A DNA stretch of 48,978 nucleotides from Flavobacteriales bacterium UBA5081 (GCA_002415785.1 DIAJ01000006.1:1-48978); one strand, 5' to 3'. Shown: positions 32,825-42,150, counted from the stretch's first letter. Numbers and translations are program-made. The notes: generated from the sequence alone by a model not told the origin.

Positions 32825-33817
32825 TTAGTCCTTATCGAGTTTATACTTTGATACATTCATTCCAAAGCTCAAGTTCTTGTTTTCAACCAACTCATCTAGC
32901 TCTGTTAATGACTTTTTACCAAAGTTTCTAAATTTTAATAAATCGTTTTTGTTGAACTGTACTAGTTCTCCCAATGTTTCAACATCAGCAGCTTTTAAAC
33001 AGTTAAGTGCGCGCACTGATAAATCCATATCAACCAATTTGGTCTTCAACAACTGGCGCATATGAAGTGAATCTTCATCAAACTCTTCAACAGCTGACTT
33101 TACCTCCGTTTCTAATGCAATTTTCTCATCAGAGAATAACATAAAATGCTGGATTAAAATCGTTGCAGCTTCTTTTAAAGCTTCTTTTGGGTGTATTGAA
33201 CCGTCAGACTCAATATCTATCAAAAGCTTTTCGTAGTCTGTTTTTTGTTCAACACGATAATTTTCAATGCTGTACTTCACATTCTTAATTGGAGTATAAA
33301 TTGCATCTATTGGAATAAAACCTACAGGTGCATCTTCTACTCTATTTTCTTCAGATGGAACGTACCCTCTACCCTTGTTGATCGTAATTTCCATTTGAAT
33401 TTTAACAGAGCGCTCCATTTCACAAATTACGTGATCAGGATTTAATACTTGAAAAGCCGAAGTAAACTTTCCAATATCGCCTGCTGTCATTTTATCTTGG
33501 CCGGAAACGGTAACCGTTACGGTTTCAGAGTCTGTTCCTTCAATTTGCTGCTTAAAGCGCACTTGCTTTAAGTTTAGGATAATTGAAGTTACATCTTCAA
33601 CAACTCCGTCAATGGCAGAAAATTCGTGATCAACGCCTTCAATTTTAATACCTGTAATGGCAAAGCCTTCTAAGGAAGAAAGTAAAATTCTTCTAATTGC
33701 ATTTCCAATGGTAATTCCATAACCCGGTTCCAATGGTCTGAATTCAAACTGACCATTAAAATCAGTTGATTCAATCATAATTACTTTATCCGGCTTTTGA
33801 AAGTTTAATATCGCCAT
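32825..33817 (-). CDS. rpoA: RNA polymerase alpha subunit
   Basis: 330 residues. N-terminal domain for dimerisation and beta/beta' contact (FEFRPLEPGYGITIGNAIRR, LSSLEGFAITGIKIEGVDHE). C-terminal domain (about 245-330) with the helix-hairpin-helix KFRNFGKKSLTELDELV that contacts DNA and regulators. Five nt upstream of rplQ. Confidence 0.98.
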   Translation of the reverse strand: MAILNFQKPDKVIMIESTDFNGQFEFRPLEPGYGITIGNAIRRILLSSLEGFAITGIKIEGVDHEFSAIDGVVEDVTSIILNLKQVRFKQQIEGTDSETVTVTVSGQDKMTAGDIGKFTSAFQVLNPDHVICEMERSVKIQMEITINKGRGYVPSEENRVEDAPVGFIPIDAIYTPIKNVKYSIENYRVEQKTDYEKLLIDIESDGSIHPKEALKEAATILIQHFMLFSDEKIALETEVKSAVEEFDEDSLHMRQLLKTKLVDMDLSVRALNCLKAADVETLGELVQFNKNDLLKFRNFGKKSLTELDELVENKNLSFGMNVSKYKLDKD

Positions 33818-33849
33818 AGCGTCTTTCTTTAATTTTAGGTTAAATACTA

Positions 33850-34455
33850 TTACTTAGAGTAAAGTTCTACAATTAGCTGTTCCTTAATATTCTCAGGAAT
33901 TTGTTCCCTCTCTGGAGAGTTTACAAACTTTCCTTTCATACTTTGCTGATCGAACTCTAACCAATCATAGTTGTCTTTTCGATTAGCCAATGACTCATTA
34001 ATTGCTTCCAATGATTTTGAACGCTCGCGAACTTCAATCAAATCACCTTCTTGTAAATGATAAGATGGAATATTTACAACTGTTCCGTTTACCATGAAAT
34101 GTTTGTGACCAACCATTTGACGAGCAGCTCTTCGGCTAGGTGCTAAACCTAAACGATAAACAACATTGTCTAAGCGAGCTTCACAAAGTTTCAACAAGTT
34201 CTCACCTGTAATTCCTTTTCTTCGAGAAGCTTCTTTAAATAAATTTGAGAATTGACGCTCTAAGATGCCATAAGTGTACTTCGCTTTTTGCTTTTCCATT
34301 AACTGTATAGCATATTCTGATTGCTTTCCTCTCCTTTTGTTAGGCCCGTGTTGTCCCGGAGGATAGTTTTTCTTTTCAAGTGCTCTATCAGATCCAAAAA
34401 TTGGCTCTCTAAACTTTCTTGCAATTTTTGATTTGGGTCCTCTATATCTTGCCAT
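33850..34455 (-). CDS. rpsD: 30S ribosomal protein S4
   Basis: 201 residues, complete. The S4 RNA-binding domain is at about 93-155 (RLDNVVYRLGLAPSRRAARQ, GHKHFMVNGTVVNIPSY). The N-terminus (ARYRGPKSKIARKFREPIFG) has no zinc cysteines. S4 nucleates 30S assembly on the 16S 5' domain and often represses its own operon in other bacteria; no such site is visible here. Confidence 0.98.
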   Translation of the reverse strand: MARYRGPKSKIARKFREPIFGSDRALEKKNYPPGQHGPNKRRGKQSEYAIQLMEKQKAKYTYGILERQFSNLFKEASRRKGITGENLLKLCEARLDNVVYRLGLAPSRRAARQMVGHKHFMVNGTVVNIPSYHLQEGDLIEVRERSKSLEAINESLANRKDNYDWLEFDQQSMKGKFVNSPEREQIPENIKEQLIVELYSK

Positions 34456-34479
34456 TTCTTCTTCTTTTAATCGTAATTA

Positions 34480-34872
34480 TTAAACTCTTCTCTTTTTAGG
34501 AGGTCTACATCCGTTGTGAGGAATCGGCGTAATGTCTACAATTTCTGAAACCTCAATCCCGTTATTGTGAAGGGTACGAATAGCAGACTCTCTTCCGGCA
34601 CCAGGTCCTTTTACAAAAACTTTAACTCTTCTTAATCCTAAATCATAAGCTTCTTTGGTACACTCTTGCGCTGCCATTTGTGCGGCATAAGGAGTATTTT
34701 TCTTTGAACCTTTAAAGCCCATTTTTCCTGCAGAAGCCCAAGAAATTACTTGACCGTTCTTGTTAGTCAATGAAATGATGATGTTGTTGAATGAAGCGTG
34801 AATATGTGCTTCACCCATTGACTCAACAAGCACATTCTTTTTCTTCGATTTTTTCTGTGTAGATTTTGCCAT
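34480..34872 (-). CDS. rpsK: 30S ribosomal protein S11
   Basis: 130 residues. The core shows AHIHASFNNIIISLTNKNGQ and VFVKGPGAGRESAIR, and the end DITPIPHNGCRPPKKRRV. The conserved Asn-Gly near the end is the site known to form isoaspartate in other bacteria. Located on the 30S platform. Confidence 0.98.
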   Translation of the reverse strand: MAKSTQKKSKKKNVLVESMGEAHIHASFNNIIISLTNKNGQVISWASAGKMGFKGSKKNTPYAAQMAAQECTKEAYDLGLRRVKVFVKGPGAGRESAIRTLHNNGIEVSEIVDITPIPHNGCRPPKKRRV

Positions 34873-34890
34873 TTTTAGATCTTTATCTTA

Positions 34891-35268
34891 TTACTTAACA
34901 GCTTTCTTCTTGTTAGCAACTGTTTTCTTTCTACCTTTTCTGGTACGTGAGTTATTTTTGGTTTTTTGGCCACGCAAAGGAAGTCCCGCTCTGTGACGAA
35001 TTCCACGGTAACATCCAATGTCCATCAAACGCTTTATGTTTAACTGAATTTCAGAACGCAATGCTCCTTCTACTTGATACTCTTCGTTTAGAATCTTACG
35101 GATTTTCGACAATTCGTCGTCATTCCAATCCTGAACTTTTTTATCAAGGCTTACTTTTGCCTTTTCTAAAATTCTAGCTGCGGAACTATTACCTATACCG
35201 AAGATATAAGTTAATCCGATTACTCCACGTTTGTTTTTTGGTAAATCTATACCTGCTATTCTAGCCAT
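34891..35268 (-). CDS. rpsM: 30S ribosomal protein S13
   Basis: 125 residues. ARIAGIDLPKNKRGVIGLTY and the signature CYRGIRHRAGLPLRGQKTK with a basic C-terminal tail. Located on the 30S head, touching the P-site tRNA and forming a bridge to L5. Confidence 0.98.
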   Translation of the reverse strand: MARIAGIDLPKNKRGVIGLTYIFGIGNSSAARILEKAKVSLDKKVQDWNDDELSKIRKILNEEYQVEGALRSEIQLNIKRLMDIGCYRGIRHRAGLPLRGQKTKNNSRTRKGRKKTVANKKKAVK

Positions 35269-35285
35269 AAATCAAATGTATTATC

Positions 35286-35402
35286 TTAACCTTGTCTTTG
35301 CTTAAACTTTGGATTCTTCTTGTTAATAACATACAGACGACCTTTACGTCTAACGATTTTGCAGTCTGCACTTCTTTTCTTTACTGATGCTCTTACTTTC
35401 AT
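35286..35402 (-). CDS. rpmJ: 50S ribosomal protein L36
   Basis: 38 residues (MKVRASVKKRSADCKIVRRK .. PKFKQRQG), between infA and rpsM in the standard order. Only one of the four zinc ligands of classical L36 is left (Cys14), so this is the zinc-free type usual in Bacteroidota. Confidence 0.96.
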   Translation of the reverse strand: MKVRASVKKRSADCKIVRRKGRLYVINKKNPKFKQRQG

Positions 35403-35418
35403 TGCCTAAATGTTTTAC

Positions 35419-35637
35419 TTATTTATATCGGTAAGTAATTCTTCCTTTTGTTAAATCATAAGGAGACATTTCAACTTTTACTTTATCTCCGGGTAATAAT
35501 TTAATATAATACATGCGCATCTTACCGGAAATATGAGCTGTAATAATGTGTCCATTCTCCAGTTCAACACGAAACATCGCATTTGATAATGCTTCTGTAA
35601 TCGTACCGTCTTGTTCTATCGATGCTTGTTTAGCCAT
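35419..35637 (-). CDS. infA: Translation initiation factor IF-1
   Basis: 72 residues, an S1/OB fold: QDGTITEALSNAMFRVELEN, GHIITAHISGKMRMYYIKLL and YDLTKGRITYRYK. Binds the 30S A site during initiation. It starts 3 nt after map ends. Confidence 0.98.
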   Translation of the reverse strand: MAKQASIEQDGTITEALSNAMFRVELENGHIITAHISGKMRMYYIKLLPGDKVKVEMSPYDLTKGRITYRYK

Positions 35638-35640
35638 ATA

Positions 35641-36426
35641 TTATTTATTCTTCTTTTTATTTAATTCTTCTTCTATAAATTCGTGTGTTGAAAGTACTTC
35701 AGCTCCATCTTTTCGAACAACTACATCATGTTCAAAGTGTGCAGAAGGTAAACGATCAGCAGTAATTATTGTCCAACCATCATCGGCTTGTTTTACATTT
35801 CGCTTTCCGAGGTTGATCATAGGTTCTATCGCCAATACCAATCCTTCTTTAAGCTTTAAGCCATTTCCCCTTCTACCGTAATTAGGAACCTCAGGTGATT
35901 CGTGCAAGTTTTTACCCAAACCATGACCGACTAACTCTCTAACTACACCGTAGCCTTCTTTCTCCGCTAGCGACTGCACAGCAAAACCAATATCTCCAAT
36001 ACGGTTACCTGCTTTAGCTGCTTCAATTCCTGCTTTTAAACAAGCTTTTGTTGTTTCCAACAATTTCTTAACGTTTTCCGCAACTTCACCAACTTCAAAA
36101 GTATAAGCTACATCACCATAAAATTCATTAAGTAAAACCCCACAGTCAACAGAAATGATATCTCCATTTTGTAGTGGCTGATTAGAAGGTATGCCATGAA
36201 CAACTTGCTCATTTACGGATGTACATAAAGTATTTGGAAATCCTCCATAACCTTTAAATCCGGGAACGCCTCCATGATCCTTAATAAATTCTTCAGCTAG
36301 ATGATCTAATTCCAAGGGAGTAACCCCTGGCTCAACCATCTTTGCAACTTCTGCTAAAGTTTTTCCAACAAGTAAAGAACTCTCTCTTATTAATTCTATT
36401 TCTTCTTCCGTCTTCAGATAAATCAT
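35641..36426 (-). CDS. map: Methionine aminopeptidase, type I
   Basis: 261 residues. Metal ligands are in ISVDCGVLLNEFYGDVAYTF (two Asp), VGHGLGKNLHESPE (His), LAIEPMINLG (Glu) and SAHFEHDVVV (Glu). Removes the initiator methionine from new proteins. Placed between secY and infA, one base after secY. Confidence 0.97.
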   Translation of the reverse strand: MIYLKTEEEIELIRESSLLVGKTLAEVAKMVEPGVTPLELDHLAEEFIKDHGGVPGFKGYGGFPNTLCTSVNEQVVHGIPSNQPLQNGDIISVDCGVLLNEFYGDVAYTFEVGEVAENVKKLLETTKACLKAGIEAAKAGNRIGDIGFAVQSLAEKEGYGVVRELVGHGLGKNLHESPEVPNYGRRGNGLKLKEGLVLAIEPMINLGKRNVKQADDGWTIITADRLPSAHFEHDVVVRKDGAEVLSTHEFIEEELNKKKNK

Positions 36427-36427
36427 A

Positions 36428-37768
36428 TTAGCCGGCCATATTTATACTTGAACGACCTTTGATTTTACCTGTTTTCATTAATCCGTCGTAATGACGCATT
36501 AACAAATGACTTTCGATTTGTTGTAAGGTGTCTAAAATTACACCTACCATAATCAAAAGAGAAGTACCTCCGTAGAATTGTGCAAACTGACCGTTTACGC
36601 CAAATTGTGCGGCAAAAGCCGGTAGTATTGCAACAATCGCCAAGAAAATTGATCCCGGCAAGGTAATTCTTGAAAGAACGTTATCCAAAAAGTCGGCAGT
36701 TCTTTTTCCAGGTTTAACGCCCGGAATAAAACCTCCGTTTTTCTTCATATCTTCTGCCATTTGATTAGGATTCACTGTTACCGCTGTATAGAAGTAAGTG
36801 AAAGCAATAATCATAATCGCAAAAATGAGGTTGTACCAAAATCCTGTGTAATCGCTTAATGCGGCTGTAATACCAGTTAAGCTATCAGAATCGGCAAAAC
36901 CTGCTAATGTAATCGGAATAAACATAATGGCTTGTGCAAAAATAATTGGCATTACACCGGCTGCATTTACCTTCAATGGAATGTACTGACGTACACCTCC
37001 GTATTGTTTATTACCTACTACACGCTTCGCAAATTGAACCGGTACTCTTCGGGTTCCTTGAACCAAAAGAATGGTGGCTATAATTACGAGCAGCAAAATT
37101 ACTAATTCTAATAATAATATCACTAATCCTCCGCCTTCAATTCTCGAAGCAAATTCTGCAACAAATGCAAAGGGTAAATTAGCAATAATACCAATCATAA
37201 TTATCAATGAAATTCCATTACCTAAACCTTTTTCAGTGATTCTTTCACCCAACCACATCACGAACATTGTTCCTGTAATCAGAATGATAACTGTAGAGAT
37301 CCACCAAAATAAATCATCAGGTCTTACGATAGCACCTGCACCGGTTAGTTCAGGAACTTGAGAAGCGATATAACCTGGAGCTTGGAATGCAACAATAACA
37401 ATTGTCAACATTCTTGTAATTTGATTGATTTTTCGTCGACCACTTTCGCCTTCTTTCTGCAATTTTTGGAAATAAGGAATGGCGATACCCAAAAGTTGAA
37501 CAACAATCGATGCTGAAATGTAGGGCATAATTCCCAATGCAAAAATTGATGCACGTGAAAAGGCTCCACCAGCAAATAAATCTAACAGTCCTGCAATCCC
37601 ACCGGTATTCCCCGCATTAGCTACCTCTAAAGCTGCTGAGTCTACTCCTGGTAGTACTACATAAGATCCCAATCGATAGATTAAAAGCAATCCAAGCGTA
37701 TTAATAATACGTACTCTTAGATCTTCAATTGTCCAAATATTCTTAAGTGTTTCGAAAAATCGCTTCAT
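36428..37768 (-). CDS. secY: Preprotein translocase subunit SecY
   Basis: 446 residues with about ten membrane segments. Typical blocks: RIINTLGLLLIYRLGSYVVL, LGIMPYISASIVVQLLGIAI, LGERITEKGLGNGISLIIMI, RRVPVQFAKRVVG and VNPNQMAEDMKKNGGFIPGV. Forms the inner-membrane protein channel with SecE and SecG. In the spc operon after rplO. Confidence 0.98.
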   Translation of the reverse strand: MKRFFETLKNIWTIEDLRVRIINTLGLLLIYRLGSYVVLPGVDSAALEVANAGNTGGIAGLLDLFAGGAFSRASIFALGIMPYISASIVVQLLGIAIPYFQKLQKEGESGRRKINQITRMLTIVIVAFQAPGYIASQVPELTGAGAIVRPDDLFWWISTVIILITGTMFVMWLGERITEKGLGNGISLIIMIGIIANLPFAFVAEFASRIEGGGLVILLLELVILLLVIIATILLVQGTRRVPVQFAKRVVGNKQYGGVRQYIPLKVNAAGVMPIIFAQAIMFIPITLAGFADSDSLTGITAALSDYTGFWYNLIFAIMIIAFTYFYTAVTVNPNQMAEDMKKNGGFIPGVKPGKRTADFLDNVLSRITLPGSIFLAIVAILPAFAAQFGVNGQFAQFYGGTSLLIMVGVILDTLQQIESHLLMRHYDGLMKTGKIKGRSSINMAG

Positions 37769-37776
37769 AAGCTTAA

Positions 37777-38226
37777 TTAAACAGTTTCTGCTTTACCACC
37801 TTTTGCCTCAATCGCTTCTTTAGCGCTTTTTGAGAAGGCATGAACTTTAACATCTACTTTGGCATCTAAGGTACCTCTACCTAAAATTTTAACCAACGTA
37901 TTTCTGCTTGCAAAACCATGTTCTACAAGAACATCCATATCAACTTTGTCTAATTTCTTAGACTCAACAATTATTTGTAGCGTATCTAAATTAATTCCCT
38001 TGTACTCTACACGGTTGTGGTTTGTAAAACCAAACTTAGGTACTCTACGTTGCAAAGGCATTTGACCACCTTCGAAACCAATTTTCTTAGAGTAACCTGA
38101 ACGCGACTTTGCTCCTTTGTGTCCTCTTGCAGAGGTACCACCTTTTCCGGAACCTTGTCCTCTTCCCAGACGTTTACCGTCTCTTTTTACAGAACCTTTT
38201 GCTGGTGTTAGATTAGATAAATCCAT
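37777..38226 (-). CDS. rplO: 50S ribosomal protein L15
   Basis: 149 residues. Glycine-rich basic N-terminus (LGRGQGSGKGGTSARGHKGA) that threads into 23S rRNA, then GFEGGQMPLQRRVPKFGF and a globular C-terminus. Late assembly protein of the 50S. Nine bases before secY. Confidence 0.98.
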   Translation of the reverse strand: MDLSNLTPAKGSVKRDGKRLGRGQGSGKGGTSARGHKGAKSRSGYSKKIGFEGGQMPLQRRVPKFGFTNHNRVEYKGINLDTLQIIVESKKLDKVDMDVLVEHGFASRNTLVKILGRGTLDAKVDVKVHAFSKSAKEAIEAKGGKAETV

Positions 38227-38245
38227 TGTTTAATATCTTTATTGA

Positions 38246-38425
38246 TTAAACCGACTCAACGGTAACCAAGTGTTTTACTTTATTGATCATTCCTAGAATC
38301 TGTGGAGTGTCTTCGTGAATCACAGATTGCTGATTTTTTCTTAAGCCTAAAGCATCCAAAGTCAATTTTTGATCTTTTGGTCTTTTAATACGGCTTTTTA
38401 CTTGAGTAACTTTAATCTTTGCCAT
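38246..38425 (-). CDS. rpmD: 50S ribosomal protein L30
   Basis: 59 residues (MAKIKVTQVKSRIKRPKDQK, LDALGLRKNQQSVIHEDTPQ, LGMINKVKHLVTVESV). Read directly from the gap between rpsE and rplO, its fixed place in the spc operon. Confidence 0.95.
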   Translation of the reverse strand: MAKIKVTQVKSRIKRPKDQKLTLDALGLRKNQQSVIHEDTPQILGMINKVKHLVTVESV

Positions 38426-38435
38426 CTTTCTACAA

Positions 38436-38954
38436 TTATCCGTTAAATACTACATCTAAATCAACTCCTCTATGCTTGGCAACTGTATAGGCATCGCGCA
38501 TTGTTTCCAAGGCTTTGATTGTAGCTTTTACCACGTTGTGAGGGTTTGATGAACCTTTAGATTTGGCTAATACATCGTGAATACCTACACTCTCTAAAAC
38601 AGCACGCATTGCACCACCGGCTATAACTCCGGTACCATGTGAAGCAGGCTTAATAAATACCTGGGCACCACCATAACGAGCTTCTTGTTCGTGAGGTACA
38701 GTACTATTTACAATAGGTACTTTTATTAAGTTTTTCTTAGCATCGTCGATCCCTTTAGAAATAGCTTCAGTTACTTCATTCGCTTTACCCAAACCGTAAC
38801 CTACGATACCATTTTCGTTTCCTACAACAACAATTGCTGAAAAACTGAAATGTCTACCACCTTTAGTTACTTTAGTCACACGCTGAATTCCTACTAACCT
38901 ATCTTTCAGCTCTATTTCGCTAGACTTAACTCTTTTTGTATTTGCGTTAGCCAT
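38436..38954 (-). CDS. rpsE: 30S ribosomal protein S5
   Basis: 172 residues. The double-stranded RNA binding N-terminal domain is VTKGGRHFSFSAIVVVGNEN, GIVGYGLGKANEV. The C-terminal domain has GTGVIAGGAMRAVLESVGIH. S5 helps translational accuracy and the helicase activity of the ribosome. Confidence 0.98.
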   Translation of the reverse strand: MANANTKRVKSSEIELKDRLVGIQRVTKVTKGGRHFSFSAIVVVGNENGIVGYGLGKANEVTEAISKGIDDAKKNLIKVPIVNSTVPHEQEARYGGAQVFIKPASHGTGVIAGGAMRAVLESVGIHDVLAKSKGSSNPHNVVKATIKALETMRDAYTVAKHRGVDLDVVFNG

Positions 38955-38980
38955 ATTAATCTGTGTTTCTTATCTTTTAA

Positions 38981-39337
38981 TTAAAAGTTTAATCCTCCTT
39001 CGCGTGCGCCATCTGCAACAGCTTTAACACGACCATGGTAAAGGTATCCGTTACGGTCAAAAGAAACGGTTGTGATTCCAGCTTCTTTAGCCTTTTCAGC
39101 AACTAGTTTTCCAACCATTACTGACTTTTCAATCTTAGTTCCTTTCTTACTTGCCAAATCTTTATCTCTTGAAGATGCAGCAAGCAATGTTTTACCAGTT
39201 GTATCATCAATCAACTGAGCGTAAATTTCTTTGTTGCTTCTGAAAACTGACATACGTGGTCTTTCAGCAGTTCCGCTCACTACTTTGCGAATTCTTCTTT
39301 TAATTCGCAGTCTTCTATCTAACTTTGTTAATGCCAT
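38981..39337 (-). CDS. rplR: 50S ribosomal protein L18
   Basis: 118 residues. RIRKVVSGTAERPRMSVFRS, NKEIYAQLIDD and FDRNGYLYHGRVKAVADGAR. Binds 5S rRNA with L5 in the central protuberance. Confidence 0.98.
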   Translation of the reverse strand: MALTKLDRRLRIKRRIRKVVSGTAERPRMSVFRSNKEIYAQLIDDTTGKTLLAASSRDKDLASKKGTKIEKSVMVGKLVAEKAKEAGITTVSFDRNGYLYHGRVKAVADGAREGGLNF

Positions 39338-39345
39338 AATTCCAA

Positions 39346-39900
39346 TTATTTTGCTGCAGATTTACCTGCTTTTCTTCTAATGTATTCTCCTACAAAACGA
39401 ACTCCTTTACCTTTGTATGGCTCAGGCTTTCTCAACGATTTTAACTTAGCAGCCACCATTCCGATTAATTGCTTGTCGTGAGACTCCAATGTAATCAATG
39501 GGTTTTTACCTCTTTCAGATACCGTAGTAACTTTAATTTCAGAAGGAAGTTCAAAAACAATAGGGTGTGAATAACCTAAAGCCACCTCTAAACGCTGACC
39601 TTGATTAGCTGCACGATAACCTACACCAACTAACTCAAGCTCTTTCTTATATCCTTCGCTAGCACCAATAACCATATTATTGATTAATGCGCGATATAGT
39701 CCGTGCTTTGCCTTATGGTCTTTTTGCTCTGTATGTCTTTCAAGACGAACTTCTCCATCTTCAACATTTACAGAAATAACGGGATCGATACGTTCTTCCA
39801 ATTCGCCTTTAGGTCCTTTAACACTAACGACATTCTTGTCAGAAACTTTAACTTCCACTCCCTGAGGGATACTAACGGGGGCTAAACCTACTCGTGACAT
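39346..39900 (-). CDS. rplF: 50S ribosomal protein L6
   Basis: 184 residues from ATG 39900 (MSRVGLAPVSIPQGVEVKVS). The frame stays open 17 codons further, into the rpsH end, but L6 families start here. Two L6 repeats; the C-terminal signature is KPEPYKGKGVRFVGEYIRRK. Lies near the factor-binding site. Confidence 0.96.
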   Translation of the reverse strand: MSRVGLAPVSIPQGVEVKVSDKNVVSVKGPKGELEERIDPVISVNVEDGEVRLERHTEQKDHKAKHGLYRALINNMVIGASEGYKKELELVGVGYRAANQGQRLEVALGYSHPIVFELPSEIKVTTVSERGKNPLITLESHDKQLIGMVAAKLKSLRKPEPYKGKGVRFVGEYIRRKAGKSAAK

Positions 39901-39922
39901 AATTAATTCGTTCTCTTCTTTA

Positions 39923-40321
39923 TTAATACACGTGGCATAATACTTCGCCACCTACTTTTTCTTTTCTGGCTTCTTTATCTGTCATTACTCCTTTTGAAGT
40001 AGAGATAATGGCGATACCTAAACCATTAATAACTCTTGGCAAGTTGTCGGCCTGAGTATATTTTCTCAAACCCGGCTTACTAATTCTGCTTAAGTTCTTA
40101 ATCGCCGGAACTTTTGACACCGGATGGTATTTCAAGGCAATCTTGATAATACCTTGAGGATTTCCCTCTTCCTCGAACTTATAGTTCAAGATATACCCCT
40201 TTTCAAAAAGAATCTTAGTTATTTCTTTCTTTAGGTTTGAGGCAGGAATCTCAACAATACGGTGCTTAGCAGCTACTGCATTCCTTACTCTTGTCAAATA
40301 ATCTGAAATTGGATCTGTCAT
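39923..40321 (-). CDS. rpsH: 30S ribosomal protein S8
   Basis: 132 residues. MTDPISDYLTRVRNAVAAKH at the start and LGIAIISTSKGVMTDKEARK near the end. Binds the central domain of 16S rRNA. In other bacteria it represses the spc operon. Confidence 0.98.
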   Translation of the reverse strand: MTDPISDYLTRVRNAVAAKHRIVEIPASNLKKEITKILFEKGYILNYKFEEEGNPQGIIKIALKYHPVSKVPAIKNLSRISKPGLRKYTQADNLPRVINGLGIAIISTSKGVMTDKEARKEKVGGEVLCHVY

Positions 40322-40338
40322 GCTTCCTCTTATTTATT

Positions 40339-40608
40339 CTACCAACTTGCTTTTTTAATACCGGGAATCAAACCTGCGCTAGCCATTTCTCTAAACTTCA
40401 CACGTGATATTCCAAACTGTCTCATGTATCCTTTCGGACGTCCAGTCAATTTGCATCTGTTGTGAAGTCTAACAGCTGATGAGTTTTTGGGAAGCTTTTG
40501 TAAAGCTTCGTAATCACCTGCAGCTTTAAGTGCAGCTCTTTTCTCAGCGTAAACCTCTACCATTCTTTCGCGTTTTCTTTCGCGAGCTTTCATTGATTCT
40601 TTAGCCAT
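40339..40608 (-). CDS. rpsN: 30S ribosomal protein S14, zinc-free type
   Basis: 89 residues, the long form without the CxxC zinc motifs (HNRCKLTGRPKGYMRQFGIS, REMASAGLIPGIKKASW). Located on the 30S head. Confidence 0.98.
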   Translation of the reverse strand: MAKESMKARERKRERMVEVYAEKRAALKAAGDYEALQKLPKNSSAVRLHNRCKLTGRPKGYMRQFGISRVKFREMASAGLIPGIKKASW

Positions 40609-40611
40609 GGC

Positions 40612-41172
40612 TTATTGTTCGTTTTTATTTTTTTGAAATGGCATGCCAAATTCCTTTAGTAACGCACGAGCTTCATCATTCGTTTCTGCTGTTGTTACAA
40701 AAGTGATGTCCATACCACCAATGCGATTAACTTTATCAATATCTATCTCAGGGAAGATAATTTGTTCCTTTACACCTAAAGTATAATTTCCTCTACCGTC
40801 AAAGCCTTTGTTTTTAACACCTCTAAAATCACGTGTACGTGGAAGAGATACTGCAATTAAACGATCTAGGAATTCATACATCTTTGTTCCTCTCAAGGTA
40901 ACTTTTACACCAATTGGCATCCCTTTTCTCAATTTAAAGTTAGAGATGTCTTTCTTTGAGTATGTAGCTACTGCTTTCTGACCGGAAATAGATGTCATTT
41001 CTTCTACAGCATTATCGATTAATTTCTTATCGGCTACTGCTGCACCAACTCCCTGGTTCAAAACAATTTTCTTTAATTGAGGAATTTGCATTGTACTTTT
41101 GTACTTAAATGTCTTCATCAAGTTATCCTTGATTTCCTCTCTATACTTGTCTTTTAATCTAGGCGTATACAT
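40612..41172 (-). CDS. rplE: 50S ribosomal protein L5
   Basis: 186 residues. YTPRLKDKYREEI, IPQLKKIVLNQGVGAAVADK and the end GMDITFVTTAETNDEARALL. Anchors 5S rRNA and contacts the P-site tRNA. Its ATG overlaps the rplX stop by one base. Confidence 0.98.
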   Translation of the reverse strand: MYTPRLKDKYREEIKDNLMKTFKYKSTMQIPQLKKIVLNQGVGAAVADKKLIDNAVEEMTSISGQKAVATYSKKDISNFKLRKGMPIGVKVTLRGTKMYEFLDRLIAVSLPRTRDFRGVKNKGFDGRGNYTLGVKEQIIFPEIDIDKVNRIGGMDITFVTTAETNDEARALLKEFGMPFQKNKNEQ

Positions 41173-41501
41173 TACTTAATTACCTCCCCGGATTTTTTTG
41201 AATATCGTACTGATTTATTATCCACTTGCTTTCTTCCAACACGTGTTGGATTTCCGCTTTCAGGATCAACTAACATCACATTTGAAATGTGAATTGGTGC
41301 ATCTTGCTTAACGATTCCACCTTCCTGATTTTGTGCATTTGGTTTAGTGTGTCGGCTATTCTTGCGAATATGCTCTCCTTCTAAGATTACTCTTGAGGTT
41401 TCAGGCATAACCTTAATCACTTTACCTTCTTGTCCTTTTGATACACCGGCAATCACTTTTACCGTATCTCCTTTCTTTATGTTTAATTTCTTCTTCATCA
41501 T
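41172..41501 (-). CDS. rplX: 50S ribosomal protein L24
   Basis: 109 residues. The KOW motif is at the start (KKGDTVKVIAGVSKGQEGKV), then HIRKNSRHTKPNAQNQEGGI. One of the first proteins to bind 23S rRNA. Two ATG codons in a row leave the start uncertain by one residue. Confidence 0.98.
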   Translation of the reverse strand: MMKKKLNIKKGDTVKVIAGVSKGQEGKVIKVMPETSRVILEGEHIRKNSRHTKPNAQNQEGGIVKQDAPIHISNVMLVDPESGNPTRVGRKQVDNKSVRYSKKSGEVIK

Positions 41502-41510
41502 TCAAACATT

Positions 41511-41879
41511 TTAAAGCACTTCTGGTGCAAGTGATACAATCTTCATGAACTGCTTTTCGCGTAATTCTCTAGCTACAGGTCCGAAAATACGAGTTCCTCT
41601 CATTTCTCCTGCCTCGTTTAACAATACAACAGCATTGTTATCAAATCGAATGTATGATCCATCCTGACGACGTACTTCTTTTTTCGTACGTACAATTACG
41701 GCTTTAGATACTGCTCCTTTTTTAACATTACCAGATGGCAAAGCTGACTTAACAGAAACGACAATCTTGTCACCTACTGAAGCATATCTTCTTTTTGTCC
41801 CGCCCAATACGCGAATGCAAAGTACCTCTTTGGCACCACTGTTATCGGCTACGGTTAATCTTGACTCCTGCTGTATCAT
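41511..41879 (-). CDS. rplN: 50S ribosomal protein L14
   Basis: 122 residues, full. MIQQESRLTVADNSGAKEVL and the signature RGTRIFGPVARELREKQFMK. Forms an intersubunit bridge. Three nt after rpsQ. Confidence 0.98.
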   Translation of the reverse strand: MIQQESRLTVADNSGAKEVLCIRVLGGTKRRYASVGDKIVVSVKSALPSGNVKKGAVSKAVIVRTKKEVRRQDGSYIRFDNNAVVLLNEAGEMRGTRIFGPVARELREKQFMKIVSLAPEVL

Positions 41880-41881
41880 AA

Positions 41882-42142
41882 TTATTTAGCTCTTTCAATA
41901 ATTTCAACTAATCTCCAGTTCTTATTCTTGCTCAATGGACGAGTTTCCATGATGCGCACAGTATCACCGATGTTACAGTCGTTTTGCTCATCATGTGCCA
42001 TAAACTTAGAAGTTGATTTTATAAACTTCCCGTACATTGGATGTTTCACACGGCTAGCTACAGCAATGGTAATTGACTTATCCATCTTGTTGCTAACGAC
42101 AACACCGATTCTTTCTTTTCTTAAATTTCTTGTATTACTCAT
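41882..42142 (-). CDS. rpsQ: 30S ribosomal protein S17
   Basis: 86 residues, an OB fold: RIGVVVSNKMDKSITIAVAS, GDTVRIMETRPLSKNKNWRL. Early 16S rRNA binder. Confidence 0.98.
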   Translation of the reverse strand: MSNTRNLRKERIGVVVSNKMDKSITIAVASRVKHPMYGKFIKSTSKFMAHDEQNDCNIGDTVRIMETRPLSKNKNWRLVEIIERAK

Positions 42143-42150
42143 CGGTATAA

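Noticed and set aside
35286..35402. Loss of zinc ligands in L36 as an oddity
   Set aside because: Zinc-free L36 is usual in Bacteroidota and agrees with the zinc-free S14 here.
39901..39951. N-terminal extension of L6
   Set aside because: The extra 17 codons overlap the rpsH end and have no family support; MSRVGLAPVSIP is the normal start.
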